Source: Candidatus Woesearchaeota archaeon (lineage in GTDB: Archaea; Nanobdellota; Nanobdellia; Woesearchaeales; JAAOYA01). From it: 64,000 bases of DNA. The stretch's first letter is position 1, and the number at the start of each line of letters is the position of its first letter. Location: positions 128,648-192,647 of the forward strand of contig JAAOYA010000008.1 in assembly GCA_018221105.1 (NCBI GenBank). Direction: 5' to 3'. Under the pieces are notes generated by a model that worked only from the letters and a program-made list of their open reading frames with translations, had not been told where the DNA came from and did no database searches. The position numbers and the translations under genes were made by a program. Below are positions 24,402 through 34,494 of this stretch, one piece after another.

Positions 24402-27400
24402 TTTTTCTTCAATAACCCTAATTCTTGTTCAATACGAGCTTTCATATTATTGTGTTCTTTTATTAATTGCATGAAAGTCTTGCGATCTAATAATTTTTGA
24501 ACATAATATTTTTCTTGCAAGTACTTTTTATGATTTTGAAGTGTTTTTTGCTGCTCTAAAAGAGCGTGCTTTTTGTTCTGGCCTTTTAGGCGTGCAGCTT
24601 TTAAAATAAGTTTTTGTCTTGAAAGCTCCAAAAGACCTAGTTGTTCGCGATGTTTTTGCATTATTTGCTCGTAAAAACGTCCGCTGATAACACGATCTTT
24701 AAAATGTTTTTTTTGCGAGCGACCAATAAGATCATGAATTCTTTCTTTCTTTGTTTGCAAACTGTTAAGTTGTTTGTTAACATATGCTAGGCTCGTTTTT
24801 GCATAAACTGTAAAAACTACGAGAACACTAGCTATTAACGCTAAAATTGCTTGCCACCAGTAATTTTCTAAAAGTCCAAAAAAGTAAGCAGGACTTCTTT
24901 TATAGTTGCGCTCTTGGCTTTCAATCATTAATTCAACATCATTAATTCTTTTGACAGCTAATTGTAAGTTACCTTCAACATACGCTTGCCTAACCAAATC
25001 TAAAGCATTATTAAGTGCTTGTGAATTGCTGCCTTGACGTTGCATGTTAGTTTTAATGTTTTCAATACTTTCTTCAATAGTTAACGCAGTATCAAGAATT
25101 TGCACAAGCTCATCACATTCTTGCTCAAACAATAAATAGTTTTTATTGCTAAGCAAGCTTGTTAATGTATCAATCTGCTCAAGTGTGATTGTTGGATCAA
25201 CACCAATTGATTGTAAAATACCGATTTTTTCTTTTGTCAAAAACAAACATTGCGTGTGATTAGCAACACCTTCGCTTACAACTAAAAGATTAAATGGCTC
25301 AACAAAACTTCGCAATTTACCACTGCCAATAGCCTCTACTGTAAAATTTAGTGGGTAGTTGCCTTCTCCTAAAAAATAAGGTGTTTTTATTGTTGTAAAA
25401 AAACTTGTTGAATTTCTATAGCCTAATAATTCAACACCTGAAATGCTAAAATTGTAATATACTGGCAGTAAACCTTCAATTTTAAAAGTAATATTTTTTA
25501 ACTCTGTTGTTGGCTCTGGATTAAAAAGTGTCACTTCAAAACTTGTTATTGTTCCCCTAACTACTTCAACCCAAAAAGGTATTGTTATGTTTAAATTGTA
25601 AGATTTGCTTGCGAATCCTCCGCTGGCTTGTGAACTACTAGAACCACCGCTCGGAGGTGGACTAACTATTAGGGCATTGACAGTTACGGCTTTTGACTGT
25701 GTAGAGTCAATACCTGCAGAATTATTACTTATCAAACGAATTGTTGTAGCTCCAGTTGGAGCAGTTGAAGAAATGTCAACGACAATGTTGTGAGTTGTTG
25801 AACCACCATCTGCCACTAGACTACTAACGTTTTTTGTAAGGTTGTCACGTGCACTCCAACCTACGGGTAAAACCCAAATTATTGTGTTATTGTAAGATGT
25901 TTCATTGCCGACGTTAGTTATGCTTGCTTGCAAACTAATTCTTGTATCGCTTTGTGTAACTGTAGGATCATAGCTTATAATTTCACTATACAAGTATGGT
26001 CCTGAAACATAAGATACTAGTGTAAAATTAATTTGTTCTTGTTGTGGGTTAGCACTAGCATTTAATGCTTTTAATAAATTGCTGACTTTATTAGTGCTTT
26101 CACTAGATAACCCTGTAGTTTTTACTTGCACGCTAACATTTTTGTGTGCATAAATTACGAATTGGTAATACTCTGAATTATTATAGTAAACTGTTGGCAC
26201 ACTACTAGCAGTTTTGTTTAAACTAAAAGTTAATGGTATGTCGGCATTGCTTGTAATTGTAATATTGTCAATTGTTTTGTTAGTGTTTAAAAAAGCGCTT
26301 TTTGAACCTAAATCTGTTGATGTGACGCTCCAATTATATTCATAGTAAACATTTAGTGGCTGAACTGTGCTGTTTGCAGTATAGTTTGAAGGGTCTATTG
26401 CAAAAACTCTAAAATGCCACACTCCAGTATTTGTTGGAATAAAACTAGCGTTGTAAATGCTTGAAATATTGCTCATGCTAGCATTATTCCATGTTGACTC
26501 GTTTGACTGCTTGTATTGTAACAACGCATTCGCAACAATACTATTATCGGTGATTTTTGCTGTTACATTGATAGCCCTGCCAGGATCAATATCTTGAGCG
26601 ATTGTTGGCACGTAACTAACTTGTGATATTTGGGGGTCATCACCATCTAAATAAACTGTCAAAAGAGCCGATCTTATAATGCTTGATGTAATATTTGCGT
26701 AAGCGCGAAACAAGTTAGTGCTTGGCAATAATGTGATGCTTGTTTGATAATTATAATAATCATAAATTTTAAAGAGCAGGTCATAAGAATTGTTTTGCAA
26801 AAAGTCTCCGCGTGAGTAAGTATTGTTGCTTGCTTGCCACTCAAAATAATCAGTACTGCCTGCCGCTGGCAATAACACAATCCAATAAACAGTATCTTCT
26901 TGTAAAAGTAAAGTTTCGTTTAAAGTGTAAGCATACCATGAGAAACTATTATTAGAAATCATCAAAGGATTAATACTGGCATTTGCTAGCACTACATTTG
27001 ACGGTTGGCCACTATTGTCTGTTCGCAATTGTACTTGCGCGCCACTAACACCACTGCCACTTTTTTTAAGTCGTAGCACGACTTGTCTGGCAAAAATAGT
27101 GCTTGAAAGATTAAAAGATTGTGACAAGTTCAAATCAGTATTGTTAAAAGAATTGCTTGCTAGTGACTCATTAATATTTCCGTACTCAACACCATTTGAC
27201 AAACTATAATTTTGGTAGTTATGCTCATAAGATACGCTTTCAATGACTGTGTTATTTTGTATACTAAACTGAATTATTTGTTCGCTTGTTGGGTAAACTG
27301 TTTGGTGCACAGGATTGTCGATTGTTATATTCGAATTATCAACAATTAAAAAATACGTTTTTTCAGTATTGTTGGTGTTACTATTTGTGTCATTTGCTAG

Positions 27401-28228
27401 TATTGTAATATTATAGCGTCCAACAGTGCTGGTGTTAATGAATTGTCTTTCGTAAGAACCTCCAACTTCAAGAATTAAATCTTGTGTTTTTGTGCCCCCA
27501 GGCCAATCAACTTGCGCTCTCACACTGTCCACTTGTGTGTCATCACTAACATCAACAATCAATTGCACGTATTGTGGCACTATAAGCTCGTAAGTATTTG
27601 CTATTGTCGGGCTGATTATTTGATTAACGCTTGGAGGGTTAAACTCTATTGATGAATTAACAAAAAATGTTATGTCATCACTATCAGAATAAGTGTTATC
27701 ACCAGTAGCGCTACAAAGCAAGCTAACATGAGAGCCGTAAGCGATAGCTCCTCTTACAGAATGATTATCTTTTACGTCATCAAGAGTGAAATTAACTGTT
27801 CTTGGTTGTTTTGCGCTAACAACACAACTTGCTAAATATTTATTAGTCCATGCTGTACCATTATGATAGTTTATTGCTATTGTATCGCCTTCTTCGTCAC
27901 AGTCAAAAACTACTGTTACTTCTACATTGTCGCCCCCTCTAAAAGAGTTATTATCAAGGTTTGTAATATTGATATCTTCAATATACTCATAAGATGGATT
28001 GTTACCGTCTTTGCAATCATCAATAGTTCTGTAACAATCTTGTGGATTGTTCTGACAATATAGTTCAGTGTGACCTTCAAGCTCGTAGCCACCATTACAA
28101 ATGCTACCACAACCAAAGGGGCTTGTTATCGAATAATTCCCCGATGTTGCAATAATCAATAATGTAGAAAAAAGAGTGCTGATTACTAATAAGATTATTA
28201 AAAACTGTTGTGATTTAATATTTTTCAA
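24398..28228 (-). CDS. Large surface protein (1276 aa) with Ig-like/NEW3-like domains and cytoplasmic tail
   Basis: Signal peptide (FLIILLVISTLFSTLLIIATS), a Cys-rich N-terminal patch (residues ~40-70), then a chain of beta-rich domains with many N-x-S/T sequons, a NEW3-like domain around 800-895, a Ser/Gly linker (~900-915), a further beta domain (~920-1010), a helical extracellular region (~1020-1130), one membrane segment (WWQAILALIASVLVVFTVY, ~1145-1165) and a ~110-residue cytoplasmic tail. The tail has two motif copies, HFKDRVISGRFYEQIM and LLDRKTFMQLI, also found in the 434-aa neighbour. It resembles archaeal surface receptors or adhesins; ligand unknown. Coupled to 23097 by 4-bp overlap; 13 bp after the KaiC gene. 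Confidence 0.75.
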   Translation of the reverse strand: MKNIKSQQFLIILLVISTLFSTLLIIATSGNYSITSPFGCGSICNGGYELEGHTELYCQNNPQDCYRTIDDCKDGNNPSYEYIEDINITNLDNNSFRGGDNVEVTVVFDCDEEGDTIAINYHNGTAWTNKYLASCVVSAKQPRTVNFTLDDVKDNHSVRGAIAYGSHVSLLCSATGDNTYSDSDDITFFVNSSIEFNPPSVNQIISPTIANTYELIVPQYVQLIVDVSDDTQVDSVRAQVDWPGGTKTQDLILEVGGSYERQFINTSTVGRYNITILANDTNSNTNNTEKTYFLIVDNSNITIDNPVHQTVYPTSEQIIQFSIQNNTVIESVSYEHNYQNYSLSNGVEYGNINESLASNSFNNTDLNLSQSFNLSSTIFARQVVLRLKKSGSGVSGAQVQLRTDNSGQPSNVVLANASINPLMISNNSFSWYAYTLNETLLLQEDTVYWIVLLPAAGSTDYFEWQASNNTYSRGDFLQNNSYDLLFKIYDYYNYQTSITLLPSTNLFRAYANITSSIIRSALLTVYLDGDDPQISQVSYVPTIAQDIDPGRAINVTAKITDNSIVANALLQYKQSNESTWNNASMSNISSIYNASFIPTNTGVWHFRVFAIDPSNYTANSTVQPLNVYYEYNWSVTSTDLGSKSAFLNTNKTIDNITITSNADIPLTFSLNKTASSVPTVYYNNSEYYQFVIYAHKNVSVQVKTTGLSSESTNKVSNLLKALNASANPQQEQINFTLVSYVSGPYLYSEIISYDPTVTQSDTRISLQASITNVGNETSYNNTIIWVLPVGWSARDNLTKNVSSLVADGGSTTHNIVVDISSTAPTGATTIRLISNNSAGIDSTQSKAVTVNALIVSPPPSGGSSSSQASGGFASKSYNLNITIPFWVEVVRGTITSFEVTLFNPEPTTELKNITFKIEGLLPVYYNFSISGVELLGYRNSTSFFTTIKTPYFLGEGNYPLNFTVEAIGSGKLRSFVEPFNLLVVSEGVANHTQCLFLTKEKIGILQSIGVDPTITLEQIDTLTSLLSNKNYLLFEQECDELVQILDTALTIEESIENIKTNMQRQGSNSQALNNALDLVRQAYVEGNLQLAVKRINDVELMIESQERNYKRSPAYFFGLLENYWWQAILALIASVLVVFTVYAKTSLAYVNKQLNSLQTKKERIHDLIGRSQKKHFKDRVISGRFYEQIMQKHREQLGLLELSRQKLILKAARLKGQNKKHALLEQQKTLQNHKKYLQEKYYVQKLLDRKTFMQLIKEHNNMKARIEQELGLLKKK

Positions 28229-28240
28229 CTACTACCCACC

Positions 28241-29191
28241 CTACTCTGTAAATACTTCCTCTAAAGGGTAAACTATTATGCCACTACCAGTTTGTATTCT
28301 AAATGGAACAATCTTTTTTTGGTGTGGCGAACCACGTAATTTTATGATTTCTAAGGCGTTAACACGAGCGCTTTTTTGTCTAATATTATAAAAAACGAAC
28401 ACTCCATCTGCTAAAAATTCTTCTACTCCACTACGACTAAATCTTGTTGTGTCTTCATCAATTTCTGATATGAAAAAACTTGTGGCACCAACGCGCTTGA
28501 ACAAATCAAATAATTGTTGTAAGTAAACTCTATAGCCTTGTTCTTTGCCAAAAAAAGCTGCTGCAACAGCTGATAAACTATCAACAACTATTCTATCTGG
28601 TTTGAAGCCTTTAGGTATTATTCCTTCAACTTCGTCTAATTCTATCATTAATTCGCCGCTAGCTTTTGCTAGTAAAGCTTCAACTGAACGATTAAGATCG
28701 AACGCATCAAACTTTTTTATTCTGAACAAATCTTTTTTTTGCAACTCTGTTGGTTTAAAACCGTAATCTTGCATGTGACTTAATAGTTTTTCTGGCTCTT
28801 CTTCAAAAGTAAGATACAAGCATTTCTCACCTTTTTTTGCCGATACGGCCAGTGTTTGCAAAGCAAAAGTTGTTTTGCCAGTTCCCGGACCGCCACATAA
28901 AAGTATCGCTGCACCTTTTGTTATCCCACGCTCTACTAAACCGTCAAAGCCAGGAATTCCTGTCTGTAAAAAAGAACCTGTTGTCTTTTGCTGTTTTGGC
29001 CTTACAACTTTTTGAGCGGAAATGATTTTTTTTGGTGCTGCTTTTTTGATAATTTTTTTAATTGTTTTCTTAACTATTTTTTTTATTATTGGCTTTGCTA
29101 ACTTTTTATTTTGCTTAGCCTTTTTCAATTTTTTAGCAGGCTGTTTGTTTTTAGAACTATTTCGCCTCTTTTTACTAGTTTTTTTTACCAT
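28241..29191 (-). CDS. KaiC-family ATPase with long basic N-terminal tail
   Basis: A 316-residue protein. Residues 1-70 are an extreme Lys-rich tail (KKTSKKRRNSSKNKQPAKK and onward). The KaiC core follows: TGIPGFDGLVERGITKG, Walker A GGPGTGKTT (~99-107), Glu pair LTFEEEPE, Walker B PDRIVVDSLSAV (~199-210) and a final strand region with ALEIIKLRGSPHQKK. An AAGAGGTGGG site precedes the ATG. Its location inside the surface array, between the giant protein and the 1276-aa protein, suggests it signals to or energises that system, as the KaiC-like FlaH does for the archaellum; no archaellum genes are present. The basic tail may bind nucleic acid or acidic lipids. Confidence 0.85.
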   Translation of the reverse strand: MVKKTSKKRRNSSKNKQPAKKLKKAKQNKKLAKPIIKKIVKKTIKKIIKKAAPKKIISAQKVVRPKQQKTTGSFLQTGIPGFDGLVERGITKGAAILLCGGPGTGKTTFALQTLAVSAKKGEKCLYLTFEEEPEKLLSHMQDYGFKPTELQKKDLFRIKKFDAFDLNRSVEALLAKASGELMIELDEVEGIIPKGFKPDRIVVDSLSAVAAAFFGKEQGYRVYLQQLFDLFKRVGATSFFISEIDEDTTRFSRSGVEEFLADGVFVFYNIRQKSARVNALEIIKLRGSPHQKKIVPFRIQTGSGIIVYPLEEVFTE

Positions 29192-29250
29192 TGCCCACCT
29201 CTTATAGTAAATTTCGTGTTTTTTCTTTATAAATGTTGCTTTAAAAAGCT

Positions 29251-32200
29251 TTATTTTAACTCGTAATAAAAGTCTACAGTATCATAACTGCCTTCTAAGT
29301 TGTCACGCAAGTTTGTTGGAAACCTTATTTCATAGTCTACAATACCATATTTTCCTTGTTTTGACTGGTTAATTTTCGTTACAAAAACAACGTCTTGCGC
29401 ACCATTATATTGTGTTCCGCCATCACCATAATCCCATAATATTCCCGTGACAAAGTTTGTGTTGTTAGTGCTCTCAACGTATGGAACGTTATTGATTGTC
29501 GCTCCAAAAACATCAAAGCTAACAGTATTTTTTGGGGCTCCGCCAACAGTGTAAGTGTAGTTTACACTGTCATTATAAGCTGTTGAGCTTAGTGCAGTGT
29601 CTAGATCTTCAAAATCGTTTTGTGCAAAAGAATCACTTATTGTTCTACTAAGCGCTTGTAACTGCGTCCAACCAATATTTCTGCCTGTTTCTAAAACATA
29701 AATATTACCTGTTATTTGTTGTGCTAACCAATCATCTATTGATTTATTGTTAAACTTTGCAAGCACTAAAGTATTATTGATTTTTCCATAAGTATAATGC
29801 CAGCTTGGCACGTTTAATACTCTATTTTGTTTATTGTTAGTCTCATCAGTCTCATCAACACTGCCATTAGTTTGTAATGGTATGTCTACTGCTACAAAAA
29901 AGTTAAAAGGTCCTGGGCCTGTAACTATCCAAGTGGTATTGACTGTGATATTTTGTTCAATGTTCAACTCGCTTATTGTTGTATTGCCATCTATTTGTAC
30001 TCCTCCAAGCTCGGGGTCTCCAAGATAGAACCCTACCTTGAAAGCTTCTGTGTTGTTGACATTTCCAATGTTTGTAATTGTCGCGTTAATACTAATATTT
30101 TGATTTTCAGTTGGACTCACATCACTAAATCGTAAACTACTAGAACGAATTACGATGTCTGGATTTGTAATGTTTAATGTATAACTTTGCAGTGCGAAAT
30201 CATTGTTTGTTGCAACGTCATAACATTGCACATTCCAATTATAGTAGCCTTCAGTTAAGTACATCCAAAAACTATTAGTTTGTTCACTATTGACAGTATT
30301 ATTTGTCTGGTTTTTCGCCCAAGTGCCATTAAAATCTCCCCACAAACTACAATTGACTAGATTGTTGTCGCTTGGCTCGTATGTAAAAGTTACAGTTCCC
30401 TTGTTCAAGTATGCTCCAAAAGTTGGCGTTACCAAATCTACTGTTGGCGGCGTAACATCTTCAGTGTATTTTAGGTAAACTTGTATGAAATTAGTACCAT
30501 AATATTTATTTGAAGCATCTCCACCACTATAATACCATCGTGCTCTAAGCTGCAATCCATCATTTATTTGTGTAACTGTTGGAAAATTATCTTGTGTTGT
30601 ATTAAAATTACATATTACAGGATCATAGCTTGGAGGAGTAGTAAGTGTCGGGCTTGTCTGCTGACATAAATTACTCCAAGTTCCGCTTGTTATATTGTAC
30701 CAGTCCATTTCATAAAACCCATCAGAGCTATCATATTCTTGATATTTTTGGTGTGTGAAGTTTATCCAGTGAATTGTTGCTCCTACTGGAATGTTAGGAT
30801 TTGTAAAATTAAAGTATGCATAATTATCACGGTCTTGACGATCAACCCAACTATGCTCTTCGTATTGCGCGTCACTAACATTTACTAGTGTCACATCACA
30901 AGTTCCTGTTTCTTGAGAGCAAAGCACTGGATAAATTTGAGGATAGAACTCGTTGATAAAAACTGTGAAATTACGTGTTTGTGAAATACCGTTATTGCCT
31001 GCAGTATCATTACATTCAATACGCCAGTCGTAAGCACCGTTTACCATGTTGTTTGCTGAAAAACTATTTATTCCTTGTGTCGCTATACTTTTTGTTTTGT
31101 TAAAAGTATCATTGATAAAGAGCGAACAATTAGTAACTACTCCAGTGTCTGTGACATTAAAGTAAAAAGTTAAATCTCCATCAACATCCTGCTCTCCTTC
31201 AATAGGTGTTGTCAAGTTAACTTCTGGAGCTATAACATCATTGACAGTTAGCGTGTGAACACTTGAATTAAAACTATAGTTTTGCGTTGTGCGATAAGTA
31301 ACATTAACAACATAGTTTCCAGGGGTGTTAAATTGTGAAATATTAATCAATGGGCTGCTACCATTAGCTATTAACGAGTCATCAACATATAATGTAATGT
31401 TGCCTTGTCCAGTGAGTAACAATCCTGTAATATTAGCCCATTGTGTTTCATTAATAATATAATTGCCATCAGTATTGTTTAAAAGTAATTGTATGCTTGC
31501 AGGAATTTTTTGCACTTGATAACTAAACTGTCCAGTAACGCCAGTATTGTCCTCGCTGTCATTTGCGTACATTTTCCAAGAATAACTGCCAGCTGCTAAA
31601 CTTCCAATGTTATAATAGTATTCACTGCTAACATTGCCACTAATCGAATAATTATCTAGTACTCCAAAAAAGTCATGCTCTATTTGGACAACATCAAGCT
31701 GGCCGTTATCAGTCCATGTAACATTAAACTGATAGCTACCCGCAGGGTCATAATTTGTTGGTGTCGTAGGATAAGTTGTAACATCGGACCATTGAGGAGC
31801 TGTAGCGTCAGCCAATGTGCTAAAAGAGTATTCTATGCTTTGATTGCTATTGCCTGCTTGGTCAGTGCTGTTGACAATGTAGTAATAAGTTGTTGAAGGC
31901 AGTAAACTACTCAAATAAATATTATGTTGTGTAACAAAAGATATATCTGTAATATTATTATTATAGACTCCGCTTTGAGTACCATAAAATACTATTGAAT
32001 CGGCGTTCTCATCAGTATCCCATGTGAGGTTAGCACTACTATCAGTTATTGAAATATTTGTAATATTTTGAATGCTTGGCGGTGTCACGTCAGCGCTTGC
32101 TAGTGTTGTAGCATTGTCTTTAGTCCAATAACCAATATTACCAACACTATCAACAGGACGCAATTGTAATTCGTACTGTGTCTCTGACGCTAGGTCTGTA

Positions 32201-34494
32201 GCATTATACGAGCTTGTAGTATTAGTGATGTTTTCTTGAAAGACTCCATCAATCCAAACTTCAATGTGTGCAAAATCATCGTCTATTGGATTGGTCCAAG
32301 TCCAATTAATCCATGTTTGCCCAACTGATTGTTCTGCTAAGTTTGTGATATTGCCTGGGGCCAAAACATCATCGACTTGTAACCAGTGAGTCTCGTGAAT
32401 ACTTGTGTAATTTTGTGTTGCAAAATATTTTAGTGTTATGTTGTAAAGTCCGTCATCATTAAACTGTGTTAGATTTTCAACACTTAGCGTATTGTTGTTG
32501 TACAAAACACCATCAACATATAATACAATGTTGCCTTCTCCGCTAACACGAATTCCTGTCATATTGACCCATTGTGTTTCATTAATTGTATAATCTCCAT
32601 CAGTACCATTTAATAATAAATTCGCTGAAGGTGTTGCTTCTGTTATAGTATAAGTTTGTACACTAGTCCAATTATTGTTTGGAACACTATCATTTGCATA
32701 AGTACGCCACTGGTAAGTTCCAACAGCAAGCGTTGTAACATCATAAAAGTATTCACTGCTAGTATTGCCTGTTACACTATAATTATTTAATGGAGCCCAA
32801 AAATTATGCTCAAATTGCACGGCGTCTACTAATTCATTATCAGTCCAGGTGGTGTTAAACTGGTGTTTTTTAGCAGACCCGTAAACTGTTGGAGTAGCAT
32901 AAAGTGTTTCAATAAGACTATAAGTTGGTGCTTGTTGATCTAAAAGGGAGTAATTTATTGTTACTTTTACAGCATCAATGTAAGAACCTGTAGCCCCTTT
33001 ACCAGTATCGGCTGATGCTATTCTAACTCCAAAATCATTAAAATTTTCTAAATCATTGCCTGTTGCAAAATATGATAAACAATCCCAATACACCCAATTT
33101 TCTATTGTTGGAGCTGACTGCCCGCTTGCACTACCCCAAGTGTTTTCTGTATAATTTCCAAGCTGCAAATTCCACGTGTTACCTTCAGTGTCCAATCCTT
33201 TAACTTCTACAGTGCACTCTACAATTTGATCCATAAAATCACTAACATCTGCAAAACTAACCCTTATTGGCGTGTTTGTATTTTTGTAAAAAGGATAGTA
33301 ATTATTGTCATCAGTTTGAATTGCTGTTAGTTCGCCGCTTGTGCATGTTGCTCCTGCTTGTTCGTTAAAGCAAGCGTCAGCATCTTTTGTTATTTCAACA
33401 TATGCTGGATCGTTTGGCGTAATATTAAAATTATAGACTTGTCCAGCAATCAAATCCATTTGTTTGACCCATAAGCCATCACAGCGTTGCTCGCTAAAAT
33501 TCCACTCTGCGCATTTGTAAAGCTCAAAACCCTTAGCTACAGCGCTAACTGTAGCACTAACAAATTCTAAACGTGTAGGATCTATCGCGTAAGCACTAAC
33601 TATTTTTGTGCTTAAACTATTAAACATTGAAGTGTTTAAGTCTTCAACTCCCAAGTCAAAACTATTGCTTATGTTTAATCCAACAAACTCAATACTTTCA
33701 ATAGTGTTAGTTGGTTGCTCAAGTGTTGCAATAATTTCTGTCACATTAGTTAATTGTGAAAAATTAACTGTTTGTTCAATATTTAAAGTTATTAGTCTAA
33801 GATTGCCGTTATGGTCTCGCAGGTAATGGCCAAAACTATTGCCATTAATTGTTTGATTGTTTGTGCTGTTTTGGTTGTCTGGGCGCACTTGTATTCTTTG
33901 CTCTTCAACTAAAGTGTTATTCTCATCTAATAATTGTATTGTGTAAGGGCCTGGTATTTGAGGATAAAATGATATTGTGTTATTAATTATTCCTAAATAT
34001 TCATAATTGCTGGCCTCGCTGTTAATAACAAGTTTTTGGCCAGGGGTTAGGTTATAAAAAGTTATTATAACCCTTTCCCCTACCAAATAACTTGTTTTGT
34101 CGGTCGCGAAATGACTATAAGGTTGAGTACTACTTGTAGCGTTTTGATTGCTTAAAACTTCAAAGATTGTACTGTTAACAAGCGAACTATTAATATCATG
34201 CAAGCTAATGGTGTATTCTCCTGCGTGGCGCGGAGTGAACAAAAACTCTGTTGAAGTTATTGAACCATAATATTGGTTTAGCCCATGACCGCTCAAGCTC
34301 AGAGAGTAAGTTGTTAAATCTGCTGACTCGTTTTCAAAAGTAGTGATTATTGAAACAAGTACAAGCTCTGATTGCGAATACTGTGTTTTATCAGTAGTTA
34401 CTGCAAGCGAATAAACTTGTGTAATACACACTAACAGAAATAGCGTGCTAATTATTAAAAACTTCCAACTTATTTTTTTGTTAACTTGCTTCAT
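29251..34494 (-). CDS. Giant surface protein (1747 aa) with C-terminal PxGP-type module
   Basis: Signal peptide (FLIISTLFLLVCITQVYS), two N-terminal beta domains, a shared giant-protein region (YAIDPTRLEFVSATV, ELYKCAEWNF, MDLIAGQVYNFNITPNDP), then Ig-like and fibronectin-III domains, a CARDB-like domain (~1430-1540) and the C-terminal module (~1560-1747: YGKINNTLVLAKF, GNIYVLETGRNIGW, GILWDYGDGG, VDYEIRFP). The module lacks the two Cys of the small paralogs. There is no membrane segment at the C-terminus, so it must be held on the surface by other contacts. Its start overlaps the 2460-aa gene's stop by 4 bp. It has very many glycosylation sequons. Probably an S-layer, adhesin or appendage component. 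Confidence 0.8.
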   Translation of the reverse strand: MKQVNKKISWKFLIISTLFLLVCITQVYSLAVTTDKTQYSQSELVLVSIITTFENESADLTTYSLSLSGHGLNQYYGSITSTEFLFTPRHAGEYTISLHDINSSLVNSTIFEVLSNQNATSSTQPYSHFATDKTSYLVGERVIITFYNLTPGQKLVINSEASNYEYLGIINNTISFYPQIPGPYTIQLLDENNTLVEEQRIQVRPDNQNSTNNQTINGNSFGHYLRDHNGNLRLITLNIEQTVNFSQLTNVTEIIATLEQPTNTIESIEFVGLNISNSFDLGVEDLNTSMFNSLSTKIVSAYAIDPTRLEFVSATVSAVAKGFELYKCAEWNFSEQRCDGLWVKQMDLIAGQVYNFNITPNDPAYVEITKDADACFNEQAGATCTSGELTAIQTDDNNYYPFYKNTNTPIRVSFADVSDFMDQIVECTVEVKGLDTEGNTWNLQLGNYTENTWGSASGQSAPTIENWVYWDCLSYFATGNDLENFNDFGVRIASADTGKGATGSYIDAVKVTINYSLLDQQAPTYSLIETLYATPTVYGSAKKHQFNTTWTDNELVDAVQFEHNFWAPLNNYSVTGNTSSEYFYDVTTLAVGTYQWRTYANDSVPNNNWTSVQTYTITEATPSANLLLNGTDGDYTINETQWVNMTGIRVSGEGNIVLYVDGVLYNNNTLSVENLTQFNDDGLYNITLKYFATQNYTSIHETHWLQVDDVLAPGNITNLAEQSVGQTWINWTWTNPIDDDFAHIEVWIDGVFQENITNTTSSYNATDLASETQYELQLRPVDSVGNIGYWTKDNATTLASADVTPPSIQNITNISITDSSANLTWDTDENADSIVFYGTQSGVYNNNITDISFVTQHNIYLSSLLPSTTYYYIVNSTDQAGNSNQSIEYSFSTLADATAPQWSDVTTYPTTPTNYDPAGSYQFNVTWTDNGQLDVVQIEHDFFGVLDNYSISGNVSSEYYYNIGSLAAGSYSWKMYANDSEDNTGVTGQFSYQVQKIPASIQLLLNNTDGNYIINETQWANITGLLLTGQGNITLYVDDSLIANGSSPLINISQFNTPGNYVVNVTYRTTQNYSFNSSVHTLTVNDVIAPEVNLTTPIEGEQDVDGDLTFYFNVTDTGVVTNCSLFINDTFNKTKSIATQGINSFSANNMVNGAYDWRIECNDTAGNNGISQTRNFTVFINEFYPQIYPVLCSQETGTCDVTLVNVSDAQYEEHSWVDRQDRDNYAYFNFTNPNIPVGATIHWINFTHQKYQEYDSSDGFYEMDWYNITSGTWSNLCQQTSPTLTTPPSYDPVICNFNTTQDNFPTVTQINDGLQLRARWYYSGGDASNKYYGTNFIQVYLKYTEDVTPPTVDLVTPTFGAYLNKGTVTFTYEPSDNNLVNCSLWGDFNGTWAKNQTNNTVNSEQTNSFWMYLTEGYYNWNVQCYDVATNNDFALQSYTLNITNPDIVIRSSSLRFSDVSPTENQNISINATITNIGNVNNTEAFKVGFYLGDPELGGVQIDGNTTISELNIEQNITVNTTWIVTGPGPFNFFVAVDIPLQTNGSVDETDETNNKQNRVLNVPSWHYTYGKINNTLVLAKFNNKSIDDWLAQQITGNIYVLETGRNIGWTQLQALSRTISDSFAQNDFEDLDTALSSTAYNDSVNYTYTVGGAPKNTVSFDVFGATINNVPYVESTNNTNFVTGILWDYGDGGTQYNGAQDVVFVTKINQSKQGKYGIVDYEIRFPTNLRDNLEGSYDTVDFYYELK
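29254..29805 (-). other. C-terminal surface module of the 1747-aa protein
   Basis: Approximate extent of the ~185-residue module homologous to the five exported proteins. Matching landmarks are G-K/N-I-x-x-x-L-V-L, the N-I-Y/V-Y strand, the N-I-G-W Trp, the acidic-Gly turn DYGDGG, and the final strand pair ending FYYELK. Confidence 0.6.
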
